Assembly: GCA_016342455.1 (NCBI GenBank)
Contig: JAEIOE010000014.1
Span: 1 to 44,989 of the forward strand
Origin: Mycoplasmatota bacterium
GTDB lineage: Bacteria; Bacillota_I; Bacilli_A; Izemoplasmatales; Hujiaoplasmataceae
Direction: 5' to 3'
Length of the DNA stretch: 44,989 bases
In this document: positions 9,370-16,791 of the stretch, piece after piece
How positions within the stretch are numbered: position 1 is the first letter of the stretch
Layout: each line of letters begins with the position of its first letter
Made by a program: the position numbers and the translations under genes
Notes under the pieces: generated by a model
What the model was told of the DNA's origin: nothing
What the model saw: only the letters and a program-made list of their open reading frames with translations
Database searches by the model: none

Positions 9370-10304
9370 TATGAAAACCTCCCTATTTTTTTCTTAGCGA
9401 AGTTTAATAGTAAATTTATAACTATAATAAGAACAACTAATATAATACCTACTGAAAACCTGATATCATAATCTAATCCAGTTGTTTCTTTTATTCCAAG
9501 TAACATAGTAGAAGTCAATGTTCTAGTAGTTCCAAATAAATTGAAATTTGGTCCTGTTCCTGCATTCCCAGCAACCATAGAAACGGCTGTAGCTTCTCCT
9601 AGTGATCGCCCTACACCAAGTATAATACCTGCAAATATTCCAGATTTAGCATCTACAAGAGTTATTTTAAATAAAGTCTGCATTTTTGTAGCTCCTAATG
9701 CTAATGAGTTTTGTTCTAAGTCTTTTCTCACCGCTTTAATAGCTGTGATAGAAAGAAGAGTAATCGTAGGCATTATCATGATTGCTAATACAAATATTGT
9801 TGTTAAAGTAGATATTCCTCCCGCAGTCTGCATTTGAAATAATGCGGCTATTTTTTTGACCACGTTTGTTATTACACCTAATCCAAAAACACCAAACACT
9901 ATAGATGGTATTGCAGCTAATAATTCGATTACTATCTGAAAGAAGTTACTAATTGTTTTGGAAGTCATTTTTGCTATAAACAAAGCGGTGAGTATTGAAA
10001 TGGGAATTGCAATTACCGCAGAAAGAAACACTACATATAAAGTATTAATTATAATGAAAAATACTCCATATACATTGGGAGAAATATACCACTCATTTCC
10101 CAACAAAAATCTTATTAAATCTACACTTAAATCACCATATTGTGATTCTAAAAAAGGAGCAACGCCTCTTTCAGATATAAAAATTATTATTAACAAAACA
10201 AATGAAGCAGCCAAAATTGTAGGCATTAACAAAGCTATTTGAGTTATTTTATCAACAATTTTATTTCTCTGTTTTATTTTTTTAGTTGTTACAGTTAATC
10301 CCAT
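9369..10304 (-). CDS. pstC: Phosphate ABC transporter permease PstC
   Basis: This 311-residue membrane protein has about six TM segments and is the partner permease of PstA. The cytoplasmic EAA coupling loop is ALGATKMQTLFKITLVDAKS, followed by GRSLGEATAV, a pattern conserved in PstC. It has no large insert, in contrast to PstA. Its start has a clear AAGGAG site 5' of the ATG. A stable intercistronic hairpin separates it from pstS. Confidence 0.95.
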   Translation of the reverse strand: MGLTVTTKKIKQRNKIVDKITQIALLMPTILAASFVLLIIIFISERGVAPFLESQYGDLSVDLIRFLLGNEWYISPNVYGVFFIIINTLYVVFLSAVIAIPISILTALFIAKMTSKTISNFFQIVIELLAAIPSIVFGVFGLGVITNVVKKIAALFQMQTAGGISTLTTIFVLAIMIMPTITLLSITAIKAVRKDLEQNSLALGATKMQTLFKITLVDAKSGIFAGIILGVGRSLGEATAVSMVAGNAGTGPNFNLFGTTRTLTSTMLLGIKETTGLDYDIRFSVGIILVVLIIVINLLLNFAKKKIGRFS

Positions 10305-10329
10305 ATATATATCTCCTTTGACACAAGAA

Positions 10330-10354
10330 ATAGTAGACTGATGTAGTCTACTAT
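10330..10354 (-). promoter_or_regulatory. pstS-pstC intercistronic hairpin
   Basis: Perfect 10-base arms (10330-10339 and 10345-10354) flank a five-base loop between the pstS stop and the pstC start. No strong T tract follows on the minus strand, so it looks more like an mRNA-stabilising or partial-termination element than a full terminator. Pst operons need far more binding protein than permease, and a stem-loop in this position is known in Bacillus subtilis. Confidence 0.65.
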
Positions 10355-10380
10355 CCCATAAAAGGTTATTCTAATTAATC

Positions 10381-11340
10381 TTATGCAGATATTTCATTCC
10401 ATGTTGTAACATCGCCAGCGTATATCTTTTTGATTTGTTCAGCTGTAATATTTATCAAAGAATTATTTACAGGATTCACTACAACTACGACAGCGTCCCA
10501 ACAGATTTGACCAAAAGTATCTGTAGCTCCTGGTTCTGAATCTTTAAAATCTCTTGATGCAAAGCCTATATGTAATTTATTTGCTCCATCAGCTTCGGTA
10601 CCTTGAACTCTTTTGTACGCATCTCCCGAACCTGTATGATTGTGGTCTGCTATAAAATTTCCGCACTTAACTGAAAATGCTTCAGATAAACCTTTAGCGA
10701 CTTTTTCAACTGATGTTGATCCACCAAATCTAATAGTTATTTCTGAGTTATCCAAATCACATACTGAATAGTTGGCTTTTATATCGTCCCATGATACATC
10801 AGTAGAAGAACTTTCTATTATGCCCCCTTTATCTGCAATGATAGCTTTTCCTTCTACTGTAAACATGAATGCTAGAAACGCTTCTACTATAGCTTCCTCT
10901 GTTTCCATTCCTGTCCAATCTATTCTAGTCATATACATGAAAGGTCTTTTTAAACCATATGTGTTGTTTAATACGTTGTCTATCGTCGCTTCTACACCTT
11001 CAAAATTTAATCCTGTTAACCCAGAATCATCTAAAGAAGATAAAGATACATATCCAATACCGTATTCATCACCACTAATGCTTGAAATCATCGATCCATT
11101 TCCATCTACTTCAAGATATCCAGATACAAGTTCCGCATTATCCTCTACAGCATCATCAAAATCAATGCCTTTAAAGAACGCTTCTCTTGTTCCTGATGTT
11201 GTATCTCTTGTATATACTTTTATAGCACTTGCTTGATCAAAGCTATAAGTTGTTGTTGTTTCTTGAATTGTTGTCTCGTTATCACAAGCTGCTAATCCAA
11301 ATACTATAAATAAACTTGCTAACAATACTAATTTTTTCAT
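10381..11340 (-). CDS. pstS: Phosphate-binding lipoprotein PstS, apparently circularly permuted
   Basis: This is the extracellular phosphate-binding subunit of the Pst importer. The ATG at 11340 is chosen because GGAG lies just upstream and it begins a lipoprotein signal (MKKLVLLASLF, lipobox LAAC, Cys19); an upstream in-frame start would add 14 residues. Residues about 39-176 match what is normally the C-terminal half of PstS: IKVYTRDTTSGTREAFF, then IGYVSL, then the ending FLAFMFTVEGKAII. Residues about 199-319 match the normal N-terminal half: ITIRFGGSTSVEKVAKGL, HTGSGDAYKRV, IGFASRDFKDSE, WDAVVVVVNPVN, and IYAGDVTTWNEI, where the protein ends. The two halves are therefore in swapped order. 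It is the first gene of the pst-pho operon, behind PhoP-like repeats. Confidence 0.93.
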   Translation of the reverse strand: MKKLVLLASLFIVFGLAACDNETTIQETTTTYSFDQASAIKVYTRDTTSGTREAFFKGIDFDDAVEDNAELVSGYLEVDGNGSMISSISGDEYGIGYVSLSSLDDSGLTGLNFEGVEATIDNVLNNTYGLKRPFMYMTRIDWTGMETEEAIVEAFLAFMFTVEGKAIIADKGGIIESSSTDVSWDDIKANYSVCDLDNSEITIRFGGSTSVEKVAKGLSEAFSVKCGNFIADHNHTGSGDAYKRVQGTEADGANKLHIGFASRDFKDSEPGATDTFGQICWDAVVVVVNPVNNSLINITAEQIKKIYAGDVTTWNEISA

Positions 11341-11409
11341 TTTTTTCTCCTTTAATTTTAACTTCACCAATATCATAAACAATTTATTTCATTTAAAATA
11401 TCAATGAAA

Positions 11410-11436
11410 GGTAAAGTATTGTAAAGTAAATGTAAA
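11410..11436 (-). promoter_or_regulatory. PhoP-box-like direct repeats upstream of pstS
   Basis: Read on the minus strand, TTTACA (11431-11436), TTTACA (11420-11425) and TTTACC (11410-11415) recur with 11- and 10-base steps, one per helical turn. PhoP boxes in Bacillus are TTAACA-like direct repeats with 11-base periodicity. Possible -10 elements lie downstream (TATGAT at 11372-11377, or an AT-rich TATTTT at 11395-11400); the start site is not certain. Confidence 0.65.
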
Positions 11437-11463
11437 AAAAACCACTAAATTAGAGGTTTTTTT
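11434..11463 (-). terminator. Terminator after the pspC gene
   Basis: Arms AAAAACC (11437-11443) and GGTTTTT (11455-11461), with a few further inner pairs, form a hairpin with a T tract on the minus strand. It ends the flavin reductase-to-pspC operon and abuts the Pho-box repeats of pstS. Confidence 0.65.
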
Positions 11464-11485
11464 CTTTAAATTTGTATTTTATTTT

Positions 11486-11761
11486 TTATTTATCATATTT
11501 TGCAAATGGGTCATCGTCATCTGGATCTTGTTTGATTGTGTTATCTTCTTTTTTTGCTCTAGCCAATACAATATTTTTTGGATCAACAACTATAGCCATA
11601 ATTATATAAGCTAAAAGTCCTGTCCCCGCACATAATAATAAAATTAACCAAATTACTCTAATTAAAGTGACATCTAGATCAAAATAATCAGAAAGGCCAG
11701 CACATACTCCTGAAATTTTTCCGTTTTCTGTGTCTCTGTAAAGTCTCTTTTGTGTTGTCAT
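11486..11761 (-). CDS. PspC domain membrane protein
   Basis: This is a 91-residue PspC-family protein. The N-terminal KRLYRDTENGKISGVCAGLSDYF is the hallmark of the domain, followed by one hydrophobic segment (about residues 34-58, LIRVIWLILLLCAGTGLLAYIIMAI) and an acidic tail ending DDDDPFAKYDK. In proteobacteria PspC belongs to the phage-shock envelope response; in Firmicutes and Mollicutes small PspC proteins are usually standalone and their role is unclear. It lies 16 bases behind the surface-protein gene and is probably its co-transcribed last cistron. Confidence 0.9.
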   Translation of the reverse strand: MTTQKRLYRDTENGKISGVCAGLSDYFDLDVTLIRVIWLILLLCAGTGLLAYIIMAIVVDPKNIVLARAKKEDNTIKQDPDDDDPFAKYDK

Positions 11762-11777
11762 TTGTTTTCTCCCCTTT

Positions 11778-13952
11778 TTATTTTTTCTTTTTAAAAATAC
11801 TTTTTATATTTGTTAATAATTTTATCCACACTTCTTTTTTACCAAATAATATAACTGAGCCTAATCCAACTGCAACTACAGGGATTGAAAAAGTCATTAT
11901 GTATACGGGTAATTTAACTCTCGCTATCACATTCACTTCAATTATTTCAATCGCTCCGTTACTAAGTATAATAGATATATTTGTTTTACCATAACTTAAT
12001 CCCTTAATTACTCCCGTATAATTTACGGATAAAACATTTGAATCCTCAATATCATAACTTACTATGGTAGATGTTCCTAAAGTCAAATATTGTGTTATAT
12101 CTAACGTAGCGTTTTCTCTTATAAAAATAGGTTCAATTGTCTGTTTAAGTGAATTAACAGAATTATTTAATAAAACAATGGTTGCATCTATTTCTTCCTG
12201 TGAAGCATTTAGGTTTGCCAGCATATTTTCTGCATAAATAAGAGCTGAACTAAATATTGAATAAGAAGAAACTGAATAATCTTCTTCTCGATAAACACTC
12301 ATAGAATCGTATTCGAACTGTAATTGGGTATAATCTGGTAATTCAACCAATAAACCATCCAATTCAGATAAACTAAGTAACACTTCTTCGAAAGTATCTG
12401 AATCCAATTCATTCCCTATCGTTATTTGATACAATCTATTTAATTCATCAATATAATCATTTTGTGAATTTGTAGTATAGATCGATAAATCTGCATCACG
12501 AAGTTCGTAGTATACTAACAAGATACTTGAATTATCTACTAAAGGTACCAATAAATCTAAAGCGCTTTGTATTGATGCTTCTAAACTATCTACTACAGCT
12601 TGTGTTGAATTATCATCATTTATTACTGTATTAATATACAAATACGACCCAAAGTCATTACAGGCCGTTTGAAAAGCCGTATGGGTTGATGCGGTATATA
12701 ATTGTCTTTCTTCATAATACACTTTAATTAACAATTGATTTAATATTTCTAAATTGGTACGATTTGATTGTAAAACAAGCAAATCACTTACTGCTTGTAT
12801 ATCAATAACTGCTTGATCAGCTAATAATTGATCTGTATCATCGGATAAAAGAATAGTATTTATTCTATCTAATTCATTTTGATATAACGTTTGTGAGTTT
12901 GGTGTATAAATAGATAAATCTTGACTTAATGCATCGTTATATAATGTTTGAGCAGCAGTTACATCACCTTTTAAAACTAATACTGAATATAAGTTACCTA
13001 AATCAGTAATTGCTTGTGTAACATCTGAAGTTGTTGCTTCTACGTTATCTAATACTGCTTTTGTTATTACTAAGCCGCTAGTAAACAACGAGAAAGAAGA
13101 AGATGTATATACAGTTGAATCAACAGTTAATGCTGTATCATAATCCGATTGTAACTGTGTTTTATCAGGTCTTAAAACCAATATAAGTAATGAATTATTC
13201 AAACTTAATTCCGCAGCTTGAACTTCACTTACAGTTGAATTGATATCATCAACTATTTCTTGTAATGTTTTTCCGGTATCAGCAACTAATGAAATATCTA
13301 CATTATCATAACTTGTTTTGAAATTCGTAAAAGTACTTGGTATATATTCAACGCCAACTGACGCATATATTGTTTCCACTTGAATAATCAAAGTATTTAA
13401 ATTCGTTTTATCTCCACGTAAAACTAACAAATTTTCTGCATTATCAATATCCACATTTAATCCTTGGATAACTAGTTCTCCAGCTGTTGGATTATTAAGA
13501 ATCAGTTCGATTCTATCTAATTCAGCGTTGTACAAAGCTTGTGAGTCACTAGTGTAGGGTGTTAAGAGAATAGAATTAGCTGTAAAATAATTACCTAATG
13601 TTGAAGAGTGCGTTGCGTCTGTTATTAAAGCTGCTAAAGCGTCATTAATATCAGACGTTAGAGCGTCGACATCCACTTGTAAAGATGTTGGTTCATCAAT
13701 TACTGCTTGAATACCCGCTAGACCGCCTAAAGTAGTTATTGTGTCACTAAATGCTTGATAAGAGTCTACTTGGTAGAATGGATCTCCTAAAGCAACAGTT
13801 GATGTTTGCGTATTCATTGCGTTCTCAGCGTTATCGTAAGCATCTTGCAACTGAGTTACATCATCAGCCGCAAATACGCTATAACAAAAAACACTGCTTG
13901 ATAAAGCAAAAATTAAAGTTATTAATATCATTAGTTTCTTTAATTTTTTCAT
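11778..13952 (-). CDS. Repeat-containing surface protein, FIVAR-like, C-terminally anchored
   Basis: This 724-residue secreted protein has a signal peptide (about 1-29, ending near VFAAD). About eight helical repeats of roughly 60-80 residues follow, in two alternating types. One type contains YT.(N/D)SQ..Y..EL.R(I/L); the other contains Y..S.F..F or a close variant. Each repeat ends near LLVL..(D/N).T.L. The pattern resembles FIVAR-type modules of Firmicutes adhesins and glycan-binding proteins. Next comes a Big2-like Ig domain (about 615-680, with VSYDIEDSNVLSVNYTGVIKGL), one TM segment (about 685-706) and a Lys-rich cytoplasmic tail ending KKKK. There is no LPXTG sortase signal; it is membrane-anchored. 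Ligand unknown. It follows purB by 11 bases with its own AAGGAG site. Confidence 0.8.
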   Translation of the reverse strand: MKKLKKLMILITLIFALSSSVFCYSVFAADDVTQLQDAYDNAENAMNTQTSTVALGDPFYQVDSYQAFSDTITTLGGLAGIQAVIDEPTSLQVDVDALTSDINDALAALITDATHSSTLGNYFTANSILLTPYTSDSQALYNAELDRIELILNNPTAGELVIQGLNVDIDNAENLLVLRGDKTNLNTLIIQVETIYASVGVEYIPSTFTNFKTSYDNVDISLVADTGKTLQEIVDDINSTVSEVQAAELSLNNSLLILVLRPDKTQLQSDYDTALTVDSTVYTSSSFSLFTSGLVITKAVLDNVEATTSDVTQAITDLGNLYSVLVLKGDVTAAQTLYNDALSQDLSIYTPNSQTLYQNELDRINTILLSDDTDQLLADQAVIDIQAVSDLLVLQSNRTNLEILNQLLIKVYYEERQLYTASTHTAFQTACNDFGSYLYINTVINDDNSTQAVVDSLEASIQSALDLLVPLVDNSSILLVYYELRDADLSIYTTNSQNDYIDELNRLYQITIGNELDSDTFEEVLLSLSELDGLLVELPDYTQLQFEYDSMSVYREEDYSVSSYSIFSSALIYAENMLANLNASQEEIDATIVLLNNSVNSLKQTIEPIFIRENATLDITQYLTLGTSTIVSYDIEDSNVLSVNYTGVIKGLSYGKTNISIILSNGAIEIIEVNVIARVKLPVYIMTFSIPVVAVGLGSVILFGKKEVWIKLLTNIKSIFKKKK

Positions 13953-13963
13953 AGGTCTCCTTA

Positions 13964-15256
13964 TTAATTAAATACGTTATGATAAATCAAATCAATATTC
14001 TTCTTATAATAATTAATATCAAATAATGATTCTAATTCATCTTCCTTATATATTTTTTTCATTTCTAAGTTCGTTATTACTAATTCTTTAAAGTCTTTTT
14101 GGTTTTCATAAGCATAACTAGCTAATGGTTGTATTAAATCATATGCTTCTTCTCGAGAAATGCCTTTATCAATTAATGATGTAAGTATTCTCTGAGAATA
14201 AATAATTCCTTTAGTTTTATTAATGTTTTCCAACATATTCTCAGGATATACTTGTAAGCCATCAATGATTTTATAATATCTATTATACATATAATCTATC
14301 AACATTGTTGCATCAGGAATAATAACTCTTTCAACAGATGAATGAGATATATCTCTTTCGTGCCATAAAGCAATGTCTTCAAAAGCAGGAATTAAATATC
14401 CTCTTAATATTCTAGTGATTCCACACATGTTTTCACTTACAATAGGATTTTTCTTATGTGGCATAGCCGATGAGCCTTTTTGATTTTTTGAAAAAGGTTC
14501 TCTTACTTCATTCACTTCTGTTCTTTGTAAATTTCTAACCTCTAAAGCTATTTTTTCAATAGTTGAAGATAACAATACAATAGAACTAATGTAATGCGCT
14601 TGTCTATCTCTTTGTAAAGTTTGTGTTGATATTTTTGCTTTATTAATTTCTAATTTATTACAAACATATTCTTCTATTTCAGGGTTCACGAATGCGTAAT
14701 TCCCTACTGCACCACTAATTTTTCCTATTTCGACTTGACTTGCAGCACTTAAGAATCTTTCGTAATTTCTTTTTAATTCATCATAGTATAAACAAAATTT
14801 TAACCCAAAAATTGTTATATCTGCATGAATACCATGTGTTCTTCCTATACAAAAAGTATCTTTGTATTCATAAGCTTTCCTTTTTAGCAATTCCAAGAAA
14901 TCTATAATATCTTTCTTAATTATTGCATTCGCTTGTTTATATAAATATCCATAGGCTGTATCTACAACATCAGTAGAAGTTAATCCGTAATGGATAAATC
15001 TTTTTTCCTCTCCCAAAGATAATGATACCGCTCTGGTAAAAGCTATAACATCATGTTTAAGTTCTTTTTCTAGTTTGTATACTGTATTAATATCATAATT
15101 TGCATTCTTTCTAAGTAATTCTAAGTCACTGTCTGGTACAATTCCTAATTTATTTAAAGCTTCTGCATTTAATAGTTCTATTTTTAAGAAGGCATCAAAT
15201 TTAGATTCATCCGACCATACTTTTCTCATTTCTTCACGAGAATATCTATTAATCAT
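13964..15256 (-). CDS. purB: Adenylosuccinate lyase
   Basis: This enzyme cleaves SAICAR and adenylosuccinate, serving both IMP synthesis and the final step to AMP. The 430-residue length is normal. The fumarase-superfamily signature GSSAMPHKKNP is present, as are IHYGLTSTDVVDTA (substrate binding) and GRTHGIHADI with the conserved His. It starts 2 bases after the folD stop, indicating co-transcription. Together with purA elsewhere in the window it completes IMP-to-AMP conversion. Confidence 0.97.
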   Translation of the reverse strand: MINRYSREEMRKVWSDESKFDAFLKIELLNAEALNKLGIVPDSDLELLRKNANYDINTVYKLEKELKHDVIAFTRAVSLSLGEEKRFIHYGLTSTDVVDTAYGYLYKQANAIIKKDIIDFLELLKRKAYEYKDTFCIGRTHGIHADITIFGLKFCLYYDELKRNYERFLSAASQVEIGKISGAVGNYAFVNPEIEEYVCNKLEINKAKISTQTLQRDRQAHYISSIVLLSSTIEKIALEVRNLQRTEVNEVREPFSKNQKGSSAMPHKKNPIVSENMCGITRILRGYLIPAFEDIALWHERDISHSSVERVIIPDATMLIDYMYNRYYKIIDGLQVYPENMLENINKTKGIIYSQRILTSLIDKGISREEAYDLIQPLASYAYENQKDFKELVITNLEMKKIYKEDELESLFDINYYKKNIDLIYHNVFN

Positions 15257-15258
15257 AT

Positions 15259-16110
15259 TTAATTCCTCTCAATTTTTTTAAAACATGTTAAGGTGTTATC
15301 TAATAAACAAGCTATTGTCATAGGTCCAACACCACCAGGTACTGGAGTTATGTAAGCTGCGATATCTTTTGCAGATTCAAAATCAACATCTCCAGTCAAT
15401 TTTCCATCGACTCTATTAATTCCAACATCAATAACTACAGCTCCGGGTTTAATATACGTTGAATCAACCATATTAGCTCTCCCAATAGCCACAATTAATA
15501 TATCTGCTTGTTTTGTCATTTCGCGAATATTCTTTGTTTTTGAATGACATATTGTTATAGTTGAATTTCTTTTTAGCATTAAAGAAGCCATTGGTTTTCC
15601 AACTATTTGGCTTCTACCAATAATTACACAGTGCTTTCCAGTAGGGTCGATATTATATTCTTCTAAGATTTTTGTGATTCCTAAAGGCGTACAAGGCACT
15701 AATGCCGATTGCCCCTTATTTAATCTAGCTACATTTTCATTACAAAATCCATCAACATCCTTTAAAGGAGTTATCAAATTAAGTACTTTATCTTCATCTA
15801 TATGCTTTGGTATTGGTAATTGTAATAAAATTCCATGAACTGTATCATCATTGTTAAGAGATAATATTAAATCTATTAATTCAGATTCTAAAACTGTTGA
15901 TTCTTTTATTATAACTGTCGATTTTATCCCCGCTTTAATACAAGCTCTTTCTTTTGATCGCACGTAAGATTGGCTAGCTGGGTTTTCTCCAACTAAAATA
16001 ACAACTAAATGTGGTTGTTTATTAAATTCTTCCGTTAGTTTCTTAGTGTCAGCTTTAATATTTTCTCTTAATTTTAAAGCTAAAGCTTTTCCATCTAATA
16101 TAGTAGCCAT
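15259..16110 (-). CDS. folD: Methylenetetrahydrofolate dehydrogenase/cyclohydrolase
   Basis: FolD is a bifunctional cytosolic enzyme interconverting 5,10-methylene-THF and 10-formyl-THF. The 283-residue protein shows the substrate-binding YVRSKERACIKAGI (catalytic Lys in SYVRSK), GILLQLPIPKHID, PCTPLGI, the cofactor-binding GRSQIVGKPMA and the C-terminal TPVPGGVGPMT. It lies between the flavin reductase gene (5-base gap) and purB (2-base gap). 10-formyl-THF feeds purine synthesis, so pairing with purB is functionally coherent. Confidence 0.97.
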   Translation of the reverse strand: MATILDGKALALKLRENIKADTKKLTEEFNKQPHLVVILVGENPASQSYVRSKERACIKAGIKSTVIIKESTVLESELIDLILSLNNDDTVHGILLQLPIPKHIDEDKVLNLITPLKDVDGFCNENVARLNKGQSALVPCTPLGITKILEEYNIDPTGKHCVIIGRSQIVGKPMASLMLKRNSTITICHSKTKNIREMTKQADILIVAIGRANMVDSTYIKPGAVVIDVGINRVDGKLTGDVDFESAKDIAAYITPVPGGVGPMTIACLLDNTLTCFKKIERN

Positions 16111-16115
16111 CTTAA

Positions 16116-16640
16116 TTACTCCTTTTCATATATATATTGATCAATTATTTCTCCATAATAAACTGTATGATAAAAATCATTACTTGTATTTGGGTTATAA
16201 TATCTTGTTTTTATCGCTTCTGGAATTGCAGATTTTTCTAATTTTTGTTTATACACCACTTTACATTCATAATGCAATTCAGCTTCTCCAATTATTGGTG
16301 TATCAATTTTTCTTCCTTTAACTGGTGTTAAATTGCAATATTCAAATTTATTAATATCTCTAAGTGATTTCGTTCCACATACTCTTATAGCTTCTATTAA
16401 ATCATTTTCTAATGGAACACTTACTGTGAATTCATTACTAGCTTCGATTAGGTCAAATGTAGCTCTACAATCTCTAACTAGTACAATAAAAATTGGTTTT
16501 CCCCATTCAATAGAGACTCCACCCCAGCCAATAATCATTGTGTTGATGGTATCTCCGTTTTTTGTAGTTAAAAAGTTCCCTGGATGCATTTTCTCTAACA
16601 CCTTATTACTATAATCAAAAACGCCTATTTCTTTATACAT
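16116..16640 (-). CDS. Flavin reductase family protein
   Basis: This 174-residue protein belongs to the FMN-binding split-barrel/flavin reductase-like family. Visible features are the early KMHPGNFLTTKNGDTINTMIIGWGG (flavin-binding strand-loop typical of the family) and FTVSVPLENDLIEAIRVCGTKSLRDINKF. Members reduce flavins or bind FMN as standalone oxidoreductases; the substrate cannot be predicted. It is the first gene of the leftward operon with folD and purB, behind an extended -10 promoter and an AGAGGTGG ribosome-binding site. Confidence 0.88.
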   Translation of the reverse strand: MYKEIGVFDYSNKVLEKMHPGNFLTTKNGDTINTMIIGWGGVSIEWGKPIFIVLVRDCRATFDLIEASNEFTVSVPLENDLIEAIRVCGTKSLRDINKFEYCNLTPVKGRKIDTPIIGEAELHYECKVVYKQKLEKSAIPEAIKTRYYNPNTSNDFYHTVYYGEIIDQYIYEKE

Positions 16641-16662
16641 AAGTTCAAACCACCTCTTGTTA

Positions 16663-16671
16663 ATTATATCA
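16663..16671 (-). promoter_or_regulatory. Extended -10 promoter of the flavin reductase-folD-purB operon
   Basis: On the minus strand TGA-TATAAT forms an extended -10 about 22 bases before the ATG. No good -35 is visible 16-18 bases upstream, as is common for extended -10 promoters. Confidence 0.55.
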
Positions 16672-16707
16672 CATTCTAATCAAACTATGAAGACCTTATA
16701 TAGTATA

Positions 16708-16736
16708 TATATAGCTATTTATAAAATAGTTATATA
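16708..16736. repeat. Inverted repeat in the divergent folD-operon/aro-operon intergenic region
   Basis: Thirteen-base arms (16708-16720 and 16724-16736) match with one mismatch around a three-base centre. The right arm ends 8 bases before the -35 of the aro promoter and the left arm is about 36 bases upstream of the opposing -10. It could be an operator for a dimeric repressor or activator; no candidate regulator is in the window. Confidence 0.5.
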
Positions 16737-16744
16737 GTAACAAA

Positions 16745-16772
16745 TTTACGTTGTTTTATGTTACAATATACT
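16745..16772 (+). promoter_or_regulatory. Predicted promoter of the aromatic operon
   Basis: TTTACG (16745-16750) is followed after 16 bases by TATACT (16767-16772), 19 bases before the tyrA ATG. The leader is too short for a T-box or attenuator. Confidence 0.5.
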
Positions 16773-16791
16773 AAACATTGAGAGGTAAATT

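Noticed and set aside
16641-16791. Riboswitch or T-box leader for the aro or flavin reductase/folD operons
   Set aside because: The predicted leaders are only about 15-20 bases, too short for an FMN, THF, purine or T-box element.
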